Positions 32,466 to 41,780 of a DNA stretch of 47,054 bases are shown piece by piece. Made by a program: the position numbers and the translations under genes. The stretch is from IMG/VR virus record IMGVR_UViG_3300050821_002087, positions 1-47,054 of that record. One strand, given 5' to 3'. The DNA is from a virus. The notes beneath the pieces were generated by a model, which searched no databases, was not told the origin of the DNA, and worked only from the letters and a program-made list of their open reading frames with translations. How positions within the stretch are numbered: the stretch's first letter is position 1; each line of letters begins with the position of its first letter.

Positions 32466-35400
32466 AGGATTGGAGAGATCCTCTCCTGTAAGAAGGGTTC
32501 CTTTTTTTCCAAAAATATTTGCAGCCTCTATTCTTCCAACGGTTCTTCCCTTATTTGTAGTGAAGAGATTGGAATCTGAAAATCTTCCATTGTATCCAGC
32601 GTCCCTGGCGTTTTGCTCTGCCAGAAAATGAGTTGGGCCAGTATATATTTGACCATTTTCTGCCTTCACCGCAGCTGAGGATACCCTTTCCGGCACATCA
32701 GAAGATAATGGATTGTAATTCCTATTTGCCAAGTCATAATCAGCTTGGCTGCGAAAGGGCTGAATGGATCCCTGCCAGTTGACATTTGCCATTCGGTCCA
32801 GCCTAAAGGACTTAATAAAAGGCTTATCCTTGGCCGCTCCTGTTCCAGACAAGGGATTGCTTGACTGGTTGACCTTATTGGCTTTCAACCCTAGAAGCAT
32901 ATTGATCTTATCCCTTTTAGCCTCTCCAAGTCCATTGGATGCCCCAGGATCACCTTTGCTTAAATTGGTAAAGTATTGGTCCACGTCCCTGGCAAAGGAG
33001 CTTATATTGCTCCATGTTCCTTTGATGTCAGGACGATCCCTGATCATAGAATAGTTCTTCAGGATCTGGGAGAGATCAGCAGTCTTTGTCAGGATATTTT
33101 CATTCTTAAGTACCTGCATCTGATAGGGTATTGCCTCCCTAAACTCGTATGGGAAGGAGCCATATCTGCCAAAGTTGGTAGCCTTATAGTAACCAAAGGC
33201 CAGGATGCCGCCTTGTTGATTGGGATCTGCCAGACCCCTGTTGATTGAGTGAACCAGCTCCCTGTAATGAGGGCTAGCATTAACGTGATCAAGGGCGTCA
33301 TTCAGAAGCTGTTCTGGAAATGACCTAGCCTCATAGGCCTGAGATTCAGGATTGAAACTGATTCCATTCTGTTGTAGCCACTGAGGAGATTCCTTAGACA
33401 GGGAATCATGGATGAAAGTGGATAGGGCCCTTGCTTCCTGATCTCTCTGGCCATTACTCTTTAGGCCAGTGATATTCCCCTGATCGTCTACATTTATGGC
33501 AGCTGATCCCCTGAGCTTCTTTGCCAGGATAGTGGGGTCAGACTGTACTTCAGCCTTAGTGATCATTCCTGGTCCCTTGACATCGTTAGGGTTGACCTTC
33601 CAGCCATTCTTAAGCTTGTAATATCCTTTGACTATATTGGATAGAGTATCATTCTGTCCAAGCTTACCTGAGAATAAGCCAGTCCCGACTACTTGCCCCG
33701 ATCTATTGAAGGTATATCCAAGCTTGCCAAGGAGTTCCTGAGCAGCTGAAGATGTCCACAATTCTGGTTTAAACGCCCCAGTAGATAGATGTGATCCAGA
33801 CATCAAGTAATCTACTCCATGCTCAGCATACAGCTCTTGGGCAAACTCTTGATCAGAGATATTGGGATTCTTGCCCAGGCCGGCCAACTTATCAGTATAA
33901 CCTTGCTTCAGGTCTGCAAACTCAGGAGTAAGCTGATATTGGCCATTTGATCCCTTAATGGGATTTCCCTGAGGATCCAATGCTGTATAGGCTCCAACCT
34001 TACCTGTATCAGCATTTCCCAATACAGCATCATAGACTTTCTGGAATTGTCCAGATCTAGCCATATAATGCTGCACCTCATGGGCTAGCATTGGCGCCAA
34101 TGGATTCTGGCCAGATGCGTTGATATTGGCTACAGATTTTCCAGCAGAGAGATCTACCTCATGGAATCCAGATTCTCCTCCTGGCTTATTGTAGAAATTG
34201 ATTCCTACGTCAGGATGGGCAGCACTTATTTGGGACAGCTTAATTTGATCAGGAAGACTTAATTGATTAAAGTCAGACTGTTGGGATGGCAGAAGCTTAT
34301 TCTGTTTGAACCTGGAAAGATCTCCATAGGAAGCCCTTAAGGATTCAGCAGGATCATTGAACTTTCTCCACTGACCCATGCCGGCACCTGCCAATCCATA
34401 TATTCCACCAAAGGCTGCTCCTTGAATGGATGACTGAATAGGATTTAAAGGATTAGACATTCCTCCCAGGATTGCTCCAGTAACCGCTCCCTTCGCCACT
34501 GCTCCTCCAGCCTTAGCGACATCTCCCAGAGCATATATGGCAGGAGTATCCAGCCATGAGGCTATCTTACCTGTTGCGCTGTCACTACCGAGTTCTTGGG
34601 ATACTCTCCTAAAGAATGGAAGACTAGATTCCCCGGCTAGCAGCTCTTTGCCCATTACCCTTAGGGGAGCAACTAAGGCATCACCAATAGTTGGGGCATT
34701 TTGCATGATTCCCTTAATGACTGGTCCAGCTGGTCCTGTATGGCTGTACAGAGTCCAATCAACCATTTTATCAACAAGCTTTTCAGCAGCTCCCTGAATA
34801 GCTGGATTTCCTCCAGCGATCTTAGCAGCTATTTTTCCAGGGAAATCAGCAACTCCTTTGGCCAGATTGGCAACTCCGTCTAGTCCCGATGAAAGAATCT
34901 TGGCCCCAGTGCCGGCAACTGTGCTGGAATTACTTGGAGTAGCAGTCTTGGCAAAATGGGATATTACTGTATTAGCGTCCAAATTGGCTGACTGATAAGC
35001 CTGTTGAGCAGCACTGAAATTGGCTGTTGCAGCATCGTGAGCATCCTTGGCTGCAAGGAATTCTGGCTGAGACTTGGCAGTAGTCATTGCCAACTTAGCA
35101 TCATTGACTGCCTGGCTTGCCGCAGTCAGAGTAGATTCAGCCTTGGTGACATTTCCCAGAGCATCAACAGTAGTCCCGACAAATGTAGGCTTGATTAATC
35201 CTGCCACTGCTCCAGCAGCATCAAGTACAGGTCCAGGGGCTAAGGTTTGAAATATTAAAGAAGCACCAGCGGCAGCCTCGGGATTAACAACACTGCTCTT
35301 GATATCATTAGCCAATTCCTTTTGGCCAACAGCACTATATCCGGCAGCAGCAGCATTAACAAAGTTATTGGCTATGCCAGCCCTCTGCATTGCCCTTTGC

Positions 35401-36701
35401 TGCAATAGGAAGGCAGCATGAGCATCTTGGGCATCCTTAGCAACTGGATCAATCTTCTCGTTGATTCCAATGTCCTCTGTCCCTCTGGTAAGGGTATCCA
35501 TTGCCCCCCTGGCAAAGTTGACCATCCCGTCTCCGAAATCCACCAGTCCCTTTAATCCATCAGCAGTCCCTGTAGCATTGGTGGCAATATTGTTGGCCAG
35601 ATTCTGCGTAAGTGTTACGCTGTTATTCTGACCGGTAAGCTTGTTCCATAGGTATTGAGCGCCATTATCAATGGTTGAGCTTAGATTATTCTCAAAGGCA
35701 TCTAGGCTATCAGATGCTCCTTTGATCATTCCAGGTATGGATTGGACTCCTTCTGTAACCTGCTGCTGTAAGGATTTCCCTTTCTGAGGATCCCATACCA
35801 TGGACTTCCAAACAGACTCATTATTCCATATGAACTGAGGATCCTTGGCCAGAGTATAGGCCATTTGATCCTCTGGGGATATCTGCTTAGGATCTCCTCC
35901 ATTCTGCAGGTAATAATCCATTATATCTGCCTGATCAGGAGTGGCTACCCTTAGACCTAATGAATAAGGATTATGGGCTTGAGCCCATCTCTGCATTGCC
36001 TGGCTTACATAATAAGATCTGGTATTGCCTCCAGTGCCTATTGGTGCATTGGGATCAGCATTATTCCCCTGAATAGGGATGGACTTTCCATTTTGATCTA
36101 CAATGGAATAGGTAAGACGAGAATTGTCCTTGATCCCAAGGGCATCCGCTGCCCCCTTGGTGGTATCAATAGCGTTTCCGGTCCATGCCGCTGGACCAAC
36201 GTCTACTATAGGGCCAGTGACTTTCTTGCCATTTGGACCTGTTACTTGGACTTTGTATTTACCTTGGGAGATAGCCGCTTGAGTATTCGGATCCCAACGG
36301 TTGCCTATTGTCGAATTGACAACTGAGATTGGCAGAGAGAAGCCTACTAGGTTAGGATTCCTAGTGTCATAAGGCTTCCCAGTTGATGGATCAGTGAAGA
36401 ATCCCTGACCATTGTCTTGAGCGTCAGTAGATCCATCATAGTTTAACCCAAAAACAGTAGACCTGCCCGTTGCTGACGTTATAAGGCCATTAGACGGCTT
36501 TTGATTGGTCTTGGCTGTATTGGTATTTCCAGACTGAGAAACGCTGTCCTGGGGCGATTGTGGAGCTTTATTTTGAGTTGCAGCTATAACTCTAGGGTCA
36601 TCAAGCCTGCCAGTATCTAATCTAAGGGCTGCTTGAGCCTGAGCTAGAGTTGTACTTAGATCATCAGTTCCACCGGGAACATCTCCACTGCCTGCTGCCA
36701 T
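32436..36701 (-). CDS. Giant ejection-type protein with double-psi barrel and zincin motif
   Basis: 1421 residues, last gene of the late block. An N-terminal disordered region (1-75), then a double-psi beta-barrel-like domain (about 77-205; GRSTVFGLNYDG, DNGQGFFTDPSTGKPYD) shared with the 45596-46075 protein, long helical Ala-rich regions (about 300-770), a metallopeptidase motif LAHEVQHYMARSG (His874, Glu875, His878) with a downstream Glu-rich helix (QEFAQELYAEHGV), and a C-terminal domain with GQIYTGPTHFLAEQNARDAG. Giant late proteins with peptidoglycan-active and protease domains in podoviruses are internal virion proteins ejected into the cell envelope. They resemble polyvalent proteins of mobile elements. 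Confidence 0.75.
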   Translation of the reverse strand: MAAGSGDVPGGTDDLSTTLAQAQAALRLDTGRLDDPRVIAATQNKAPQSPQDSVSQSGNTNTAKTNQKPSNGLITSATGRSTVFGLNYDGSTDAQDNGQGFFTDPSTGKPYDTRNPNLVGFSLPISVVNSTIGNRWDPNTQAAISQGKYKVQVTGPNGKKVTGPIVDVGPAAWTGNAIDTTKGAADALGIKDNSRLTYSIVDQNGKSIPIQGNNADPNAPIGTGGNTRSYYVSQAMQRWAQAHNPYSLGLRVATPDQADIMDYYLQNGGDPKQISPEDQMAYTLAKDPQFIWNNESVWKSMVWDPQKGKSLQQQVTEGVQSIPGMIKGASDSLDAFENNLSSTIDNGAQYLWNKLTGQNNSVTLTQNLANNIATNATGTADGLKGLVDFGDGMVNFARGAMDTLTRGTEDIGINEKIDPVAKDAQDAHAAFLLQQRAMQRAGIANNFVNAAAAGYSAVGQKELANDIKSSVVNPEAAAGASLIFQTLAPGPVLDAAGAVAGLIKPTFVGTTVDALGNVTKAESTLTAASQAVNDAKLAMTTAKSQPEFLAAKDAHDAATANFSAAQQAYQSANLDANTVISHFAKTATPSNSSTVAGTGAKILSSGLDGVANLAKGVADFPGKIAAKIAGGNPAIQGAAEKLVDKMVDWTLYSHTGPAGPVIKGIMQNAPTIGDALVAPLRVMGKELLAGESSLPFFRRVSQELGSDSATGKIASWLDTPAIYALGDVAKAGGAVAKGAVTGAILGGMSNPLNPIQSSIQGAAFGGIYGLAGAGMGQWRKFNDPAESLRASYGDLSRFKQNKLLPSQQSDFNQLSLPDQIKLSQISAAHPDVGINFYNKPGGESGFHEVDLSAGKSVANINASGQNPLAPMLAHEVQHYMARSGQFQKVYDAVLGNADTGKVGAYTALDPQGNPIKGSNGQYQLTPEFADLKQGYTDKLAGLGKNPNISDQEFAQELYAEHGVDYLMSGSHLSTGAFKPELWTSSAAQELLGKLGYTFNRSGQVVGTGLFSGKLGQNDTLSNIVKGYYKLKNGWKVNPNDVKGPGMITKAEVQSDPTILAKKLRGSAAINVDDQGNITGLKSNGQRDQEARALSTFIHDSLSKESPQWLQQNGISFNPESQAYEARSFPEQLLNDALDHVNASPHYRELVHSINRGLADPNQQGGILAFGYYKATNFGRYGSFPYEFREAIPYQMQVLKNENILTKTADLSQILKNYSMIRDRPDIKGTWSNISSFARDVDQYFTNLSKGDPGASNGLGEAKRDKINMLLGLKANKVNQSSNPLSGTGAAKDKPFIKSFRLDRMANVNWQGSIQPFRSQADYDLANRNYNPLSSDVPERVSSAAVKAENGQIYTGPTHFLAEQNARDAGYNGRFSDSNLFTTNKGRTVGRIEAANIFGKKGTLLTGEDLSNPSVQPSSNLP

Positions 36702-36704
36702 AGA

Positions 36705-37745
36705 TTAAGGATTACCTTGTGCCACAGGAGTGTTTACCCCTGGATTCTGTTGAAGCATAGCTTGTCTGGCTTGCATGAAACTTAGAACAGCTTGCTTGGT
36801 CTGGGGAGTGGAATCACCTAGAGATGCAGTAGTATTGGATCCCTGAACAGTGGCTTGAGGAGGAGAAGCTGCAGGAGTTGCCGAAGGCGAAGCAGGCGTA
36901 TTAGCTGCCGGCTGATTGAATGCATCATACATCTGACCCACGGACAACTGTCTCTTGGATAGATCTGCAAATTGATCCTGAGTCTCTTTGGTCTGATTAG
37001 CTACCTGATAATTCCCGAATCCAAATTGATGCAGCAGGGAAGCCTTTCCATTAAGGGCCAATGTCTCAAGATTGTAAAACTTAGCATTAGCGTCTGGAAG
37101 AGTGTCCTTATCTCCTGGTAAAATATCCTCTATTTTGGCTTGTACTCCTGGCCTGGCATCTGCTCCCTGAAGATAGCCAATCGTCTGGGCAACCGAGGGA
37201 GTTAGAGATTCCCTCAGAGCCTCAAACTGCTTAACAGATCCATTGGTTTGATTGGAATGAACCCAATCCCCAAGCATTGACTTGAAGTTGCCTCCAAATA
37301 TTGCTCCCGATTTGTTCAGGGCATTATTATAAGAACTCTGCAATAAATGAAGATTAGATATGGCAGAATCATATCTTGCTAGATCTTTCTGAACATCAGT
37401 TGGCAATGGATCAGGCTGAGCAGTCTTGATTAAGGCATCAACAGCTTTACCAAGAATCAGGCTCTTCTGGCTGTTAGCAAAAGCGGTCCCATCACTTTGG
37501 GCCTTTTTCCAATCATCAACACTGTAATATTTCCCTTGAGCAGCCGCAGCATTAGCCTGATCATTGGCTGCTTTTGTTCCTACATCAGTAGGGTCATAGG
37601 CTTTTACCTGATCATACAGCTGCTGAATAACGCTGGTATTCTGTGTATTTTGCAGTCCACTAGGGTTATTAGTGAACGGTTGATTCTGCTTCTGTTGATT
37701 GGAATACCAAGCATTAAGCTGAGCTTGATAATCTGGATCAGCCAT
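36705..37745 (-). CDS. Internal virion/ejection-type protein
   Basis: 346 residues, Gln/Asn/Ala-rich and helical (YQAQLNAWYSNQQKQNQPFT, AAAQGKYYSVDDWKKAQSDG, AISNLHLLQSSYNNALNKS), with a Pro/Ala/Ser-rich low-complexity end. Short gap to the giant protein (3 nt) and one-base overlap with the gene upstream. Composition and place match podoviral ejection proteins. Confidence 0.6.
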   Translation of the reverse strand: MADPDYQAQLNAWYSNQQKQNQPFTNNPSGLQNTQNTSVIQQLYDQVKAYDPTDVGTKAANDQANAAAAQGKYYSVDDWKKAQSDGTAFANSQKSLILGKAVDALIKTAQPDPLPTDVQKDLARYDSAISNLHLLQSSYNNALNKSGAIFGGNFKSMLGDWVHSNQTNGSVKQFEALRESLTPSVAQTIGYLQGADARPGVQAKIEDILPGDKDTLPDANAKFYNLETLALNGKASLLHQFGFGNYQVANQTKETQDQFADLSKRQLSVGQMYDAFNQPAANTPASPSATPAASPPQATVQGSNTTASLGDSTPQTKQAVLSFMQARQAMLQQNPGVNTPVAQGNP

Positions 37746-38329
37746 TATTGGTAAGCCGGTTTAGTGAAATCAGGAGCACCGTTCACTATTGGATACTTAG
37801 CCATTTTACCCGTTGCTGGATCCTTAAGGACAGAAGTAAATACTGCTGGACCTTGAGTTGGAGCAGGAGTCTGTGGAACGGTAGAGCTGGTATCCGTTCC
37901 CTCTTTTTGGACATTACCAGTGTTGGTTGTAGTTCCTGGCAAATTCTGATTTGGAGGGGTAGGACCATTCGGTCCAGCTGGATAATGACCCAATATTGAA
38001 GGATCAAATATAGGTGCTCCAGCTTGTCTCATTGCAGCGTATTGTCCGGCAAGCTTAGACTGTTCTTGCATCTTGGTATTCATGGCTCCCCCATACATGC
38101 CAATCATTTGTTCCTTAGCTCCAATTCCTTTTCCTAGAACTGATTGGTAAACATCTTGAGGCAAAGCCCCATTCTTAGCCAATACATCCAAGGTATCATT
38201 GGCAGTCTTTTGTCTAGCAATAAGACCTCCAACTGAACCTGCCAACTTGTCAAAGTTATCTCCCGCCCTACTTAAGGCATCATACAAATATCCGCCCCCC
38301 AAATTGGGGACACCTAAATCCCAGCTCAT
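37745..38329 (-). CDS. Internal virion/ejection-type protein
   Basis: 194 residues. The N-terminal half is helical (YLYDALSRAGDNFDKLAGSV, VLAKNGALPQDVYQSVLGKG). The second half is Pro/Thr/Asn-rich low complexity. The start MSWDLGVPNLGGGYLYDAL is Gly-rich. It directly follows TfuA with no gap. Probably an ejection protein; also a possible substrate of the YcaO-TfuA pair by position only. Confidence 0.55.
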   Translation of the reverse strand: MSWDLGVPNLGGGYLYDALSRAGDNFDKLAGSVGGLIARQKTANDTLDVLAKNGALPQDVYQSVLGKGIGAKEQMIGMYGGAMNTKMQEQSKLAGQYAAMRQAGAPIFDPSILGHYPAGPNGPTPPNQNLPGTTTNTGNVQKEGTDTSSTVPQTPAPTQGPAVFTSVLKDPATGKMAKYPIVNGAPDFTKPAYQ

Positions 38330-39538
38330 TTATTCTTTTTCTCTTTCTATAGCTATTAACAATTCAGGAAGGGTTGAAAAGCCTGCTTCTCTGATAAAAT
38401 CTTCTAGTGAACCATCGGTTCTAACATCTCCGACACTGATTGGCTTAAGACTATCCAATACCATTTTCTCTTCTGATAATCTGGATGCACTTTTGCCCAG
38501 CTTACTGTATCTCCCGAAGGTTCTAAGGTGATCCAGCATTGGCTTGGTTGTTCTCCTGCAGGTTCGAGTCGATAATAAGGCACCTTGAAGCTTTCTGATT
38601 CTAGCATTGTCGGTTAAAAACTCTTTAAATGAATCTTTATTTAGATGATTGTCATCAATCCATTTAAGGAGTTCTTCCTTATCCTTAATCTCTAGTCTCT
38701 TCATTAGCCGGGATAATTCTATTGCTAGATCATCCCTGGAGACTCTGACATCAATGTAATTGCAGGCTAGCAAAGCTATGTTTCTATTGCTGGAATGCCA
38801 GATCTCTTCCTGGATATTCTCCAGACTTAAGGCTGCATGAGATTCAATATGTTGAATGGATACCCCATCAACCTTCCTGTCTCTCTCATGCTGAGCCCTA
38901 AACAGTGTGGTTAAAGCTTCTGGACCAGGTCTAGTCTTATCAGTCTTTAACGATCTGAAGTTTCTTAAGAGTCCTTCAGCATCAATAGCCTTCTGGTCAA
39001 CAATCTTAAAAGGCTTAATCCCATTCTTCTTAAACAGCCCCTTAAGGGATTCCATCCATCTGCTTGAGTAATGGATGCCCCCAGAAAGCTCTAGGATTCG
39101 ATTTAAGACATCTTTATCCTTAACCGAGGCTCTTATATTAACCAAGGGTACAGAAACCCTAGAATATCCTTCTGAGTAGCTTACGGCTACTTCTGAGTCA
39201 TCGTCTATGATTCCATCTCTATACCATTCATAGATCTGACCATGTCCAACCATTCCACATCTCTCCAGATCTGCTGCTCTGAGAGCCCCCATTGAACTAG
39301 ATCCATAAACCTTTATTCCTTTATGAAGAGCATAGACTATCTCCTTAACCCATACAGAGAAACATTGATGAAATTCTCCGTCTATAAGGATCAAATGAGT
39401 CGGATGCTCATTCTCTATATCCGAGATTATATCCGATTGCTTGGCCGGAGGCCTATAGACTAAATCAGGCTCAATATCCCTAGCCTTCTCTAGGCTTAAG
39501 CTTGGCCCGAGGTATACAATGACTTTTTCTTTAAGCAT
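38330..39538 (-). CDS. tfuA: TfuA-like protein, partner of YcaO
   Basis: 402 residues. The TfuA core (about 1-130) is clear: VIVYLGPSLSLEKA (Gly11-Ser15), VYRPPAKQSDI (29-33), LILIDGEFHQCFSVWVKEI (Asp53-Phe56), KVYGSSSMGALRAADLERCG (79-88) and GQIYEWYRDGIIDDDSEVAV. TfuA proteins act with YcaO to turn a backbone amide into a thioamide, probably by handling sulfur or activating the substrate. This one has about 270 extra residues, mostly charged helices (ELSRLMKRLEIKDKEELLKW, FKEFLTDNARIRKLQGALL), longer than many stand-alone TfuAs. Its start lies inside the 3' end of ycaO (43-nt overlap), so translation is coupled. Confidence 0.88.
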   Translation of the reverse strand: MLKEKVIVYLGPSLSLEKARDIEPDLVYRPPAKQSDIISDIENEHPTHLILIDGEFHQCFSVWVKEIVYALHKGIKVYGSSSMGALRAADLERCGMVGHGQIYEWYRDGIIDDDSEVAVSYSEGYSRVSVPLVNIRASVKDKDVLNRILELSGGIHYSSRWMESLKGLFKKNGIKPFKIVDQKAIDAEGLLRNFRSLKTDKTRPGPEALTTLFRAQHERDRKVDGVSIQHIESHAALSLENIQEEIWHSSNRNIALLACNYIDVRVSRDDLAIELSRLMKRLEIKDKEELLKWIDDNHLNKDSFKEFLTDNARIRKLQGALLSTRTCRRTTKPMLDHLRTFGRYSKLGKSASRLSEEKMVLDSLKPISVGDVRTDGSLEDFIREAGFSTLPELLIAIEREKE

Positions 39539-40662
39539 CTAGGAGATGGTGACCAAATTCCATCCATTCTTATGGATTCCATTCCAGGGACAAACACTTT
39601 AACAACTGGGATAGCATTGTCACCAACTTCAATGGTCTTTAAATGTTTTACGTAAATCTCTTTAAACCCTGCATCTATAACAGACTTAGAAATAGACTTC
39701 ATCTCATCTGAAGTTTCCATTTCCTTTGGAGACACGTATTCATTTAAGTCCTCTGGCATTCCATTCATCAAATCATCTATTTTCTTTGGTGACGTATTCC
39801 TAGCCACAAGAAATGACCTTCTGAATAGATCATCCCTAGATCCCGATATGAATACACATCTAGACTGATATGCTTCCAGAACAGCCCTCTCCATGGATTT
39901 GACTGGATCTATATGGCATCCATGGCCGGCATAGACTCCTGCTTCATCTCCATACACTACACATCCAAATACTGGGATCCCAATATCCTCTTGAGTACAC
40001 GAGAACAGCCCAACCCTTAATCCTGACTTGGTTGCCTTATTCTTCAATTCCTGAATACTGTCAGGGATATTTACAACCCTTTTATTTGACTCGCAGTATT
40101 CCGATATTGTTCTGGCATCCCTTTCTATGATCTCATATATTCCAGAGCAAATAGCATCAGGAATGCTACATCCGCTTGCAACTCCATTGCTGGAATTCTG
40201 AAAGTGAGCTATAAACTTGTTTCCCCTTGGGACTAGCCAGCAAATCTCAGACGGTACTAATCTATTAGATCCAGAGACTATCTCCGTTGCCACTTCCCAT
40301 TCAATAACCATATCCTGATGGAATATGCTATGGGATATCAGCGGAAGACTGAAACAATCAATCTTGGGATATCCAAGCTGGGATACCGATGATTCTATGG
40401 TTTCCCCACTTGGACATTCGCCAGCATAATATTCAGCAGACTCCAGGATAGCTCCAGCCCTAGCCATTCTGGGGTTCAGTGATTTTCCCGAATTGACCGA
40501 TATATTAACAGATAACGGCCTTACTGATGAATAGGTATGACTACCTATAATATCTAATCCAGTAACATCTGAAACCCTTGAAATTCCCATTTCCCATAAC
40601 TGGGACTTTGTAAGGGAATTTATTTTATCTGAGAAAATCTCTCTTTCCTCTGATCTAACCAT
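39496..40662 (-). CDS. ycaO: YcaO-domain ATP-dependent cyclodehydratase/thioamidase
   Basis: 388 residues, a stand-alone YcaO domain. ATP/Mg-binding signatures are present: ARAGAILESAEYYAGE (Glu74, Glu77), GVASGCSIPDAICSGIYEII then ERDA (Glu177, Glu180), MERAVLEAYQSRCVFISGSR (Glu263, Gln266) and Arg276-Asp-Asp. No Pro-rich C-terminus of the azoline-forming type is seen; it ends CLKKKSLYTSGQA. YcaO proteins phosphorylate a backbone amide oxygen; with TfuA the known product is a thioamide. It starts at the last base of an ejection-protein gene (TAATG) and overlaps tfuA, so it is co-expressed with late virion genes. Codon and base use look like the neighbours. Confidence 0.92.
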   Translation of the reverse strand: MVRSEEREIFSDKINSLTKSQLWEMGISRVSDVTGLDIIGSHTYSSVRPLSVNISVNSGKSLNPRMARAGAILESAEYYAGECPSGETIESSVSQLGYPKIDCFSLPLISHSIFHQDMVIEWEVATEIVSGSNRLVPSEICWLVPRGNKFIAHFQNSSNGVASGCSIPDAICSGIYEIIERDARTISEYCESNKRVVNIPDSIQELKNKATKSGLRVGLFSCTQEDIGIPVFGCVVYGDEAGVYAGHGCHIDPVKSMERAVLEAYQSRCVFISGSRDDLFRRSFLVARNTSPKKIDDLMNGMPEDLNEYVSPKEMETSDEMKSISKSVIDAGFKEIYVKHLKTIEVGDNAIPVVKVFVPGMESIRMDGIWSPSPRCLKKKSLYTSGQA

Positions 40663-41780
40663 TAATTGGCTGTGGCTGCAGCAGTGGAAAGAGTTGCCGT
40701 TCCAATACCTAAGGAAATGGCTCCCTGCATGTAGGCTGCGTTTTGCTGGTTTTGAAGCTGAGCATTAGCAGCCTGGGCAGCAAACTGAGATTGAGCATTG
40801 AACTGGCCATTGCTGTTAGCTGTTCCAATCAATGAATCAATGAATGTAGGAAGGGAATTGTTATTCTTGAACATGCTCGCCAACATACCCTGCTCATTCC
40901 AAAAATTGTTTGGATTAGCATAAGCCTGGGTTGCTCCAAGAATATCGCTGGTTAACCCCATCTGAGCCTGGTTTTGGATATTAGCTAAATTGGTTCCTAT
41001 TTGCCCCTCCTGGGATCCTATCTGTCCATATGTTGATCCAATCTGTCCAAGCCCAGATCCAACCTGACCAAGTGTTCCGGCAGTGTTGGTTAGACTGTTC
41101 ATGGTCTGGTTGGCAAATCCTTCTCTCTGAGCCAATCTCTGCTGAGAATATTGATCTCTATTCAATAGATCCGTAGCAGCAGCAGGGTTAGAATTAAACA
41201 GTCCATTCTGGCTGAATGTTGCAGCAGTCTGCTGGTCAACCATGTTCAGCTCTTGTGGACTCAGGGTTCCACCTAATGCCAATTGACTCTGTGCCAATTG
41301 TCCCATTTGCCCCCCCAGACCCGTAGGAGAAAGCATTCCCTCTAGACTGCCACCAGCAGAATTAAGTACTCCCGTAGCATCCTTTAAGGTGGCATCAGCG
41401 GAATTGAAATTATTTAAGGCTCCCTGTATAGCAGGGGCTGAATATTGCAGGGCAGGATTTGCCGCAGTAACAGCGGAAGCAATATTGCCCTGTTGTCCCA
41501 GAATATCTGAACTCATTCCGGGAAGAGTTGATCCAAATTGTCCTACATTAAATGCATTGCCGGCACCGGCAGCATTGCCAGCACCAGTGTTAATTCCTCC
41601 ATTTAGCATCTGCATAAATGCATTAACGTTCTGGCCAGAGATCTGATTGCTCAGTCCTGCCAGAGAGGGCTCCATGAATTGTTCAGCCCCCAGGATATTG
41701 GTGTTATTTCCAACAATCTGGCTTATGTCCTGGCCAATAGTAACTGGAGCAGGAGCCTGAGGAGCCTTGCCACCACCCAT
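40662..41780 (-). CDS. Internal virion/ejection-type protein
   Basis: 372 residues, very rich in Gln, Asn, Gly and Ala, with an MGGGKAPQAPAPVTIGQD start seen in podoviral internal proteins, many Gly-Gln/Ile-Gly repeats (GQVGSGLGQIGSTYGQIGSQ) and a C-terminal helical stretch (FAAQAANAQLQNQQNAAYMQ) ending in a hydrophobic segment. Probably a gp14-like ejection protein that forms a channel in the envelope. It has a good Shine-Dalgarno (GGAGGTAA) and overlaps ycaO by one base, so it is the immediate upstream neighbour and a candidate thioamidation target. Confidence 0.65.
   Translation of the reverse strand: MGGGKAPQAPAPVTIGQDISQIVGNNTNILGAEQFMEPSLAGLSNQISGQNVNAFMQMLNGGINTGAGNAAGAGNAFNVGQFGSTLPGMSSDILGQQGNIASAVTAANPALQYSAPAIQGALNNFNSADATLKDATGVLNSAGGSLEGMLSPTGLGGQMGQLAQSQLALGGTLSPQELNMVDQQTAATFSQNGLFNSNPAAATDLLNRDQYSQQRLAQREGFANQTMNSLTNTAGTLGQVGSGLGQIGSTYGQIGSQEGQIGTNLANIQNQAQMGLTSDILGATQAYANPNNFWNEQGMLASMFKNNNSLPTFIDSLIGTANSNGQFNAQSQFAAQAANAQLQNQQNAAYMQGAISLGIGTATLSTAAATAN

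Noticed and set aside
38199-38531. 110-residue + strand frame across the tfuA 3' end as a precursor gene
   Set aside because: Antisense to tfuA and the next ejection gene, with no leader-core layout or start signal.
38330-40662. ycaO-tfuA as a recent foreign insertion with different base composition
   Set aside because: By eye codon choice (AGA/AGG for Arg, GGA for Gly) and AT content match the neighbours, and the genes overlap tightly, so no sign of recent transfer can be claimed.
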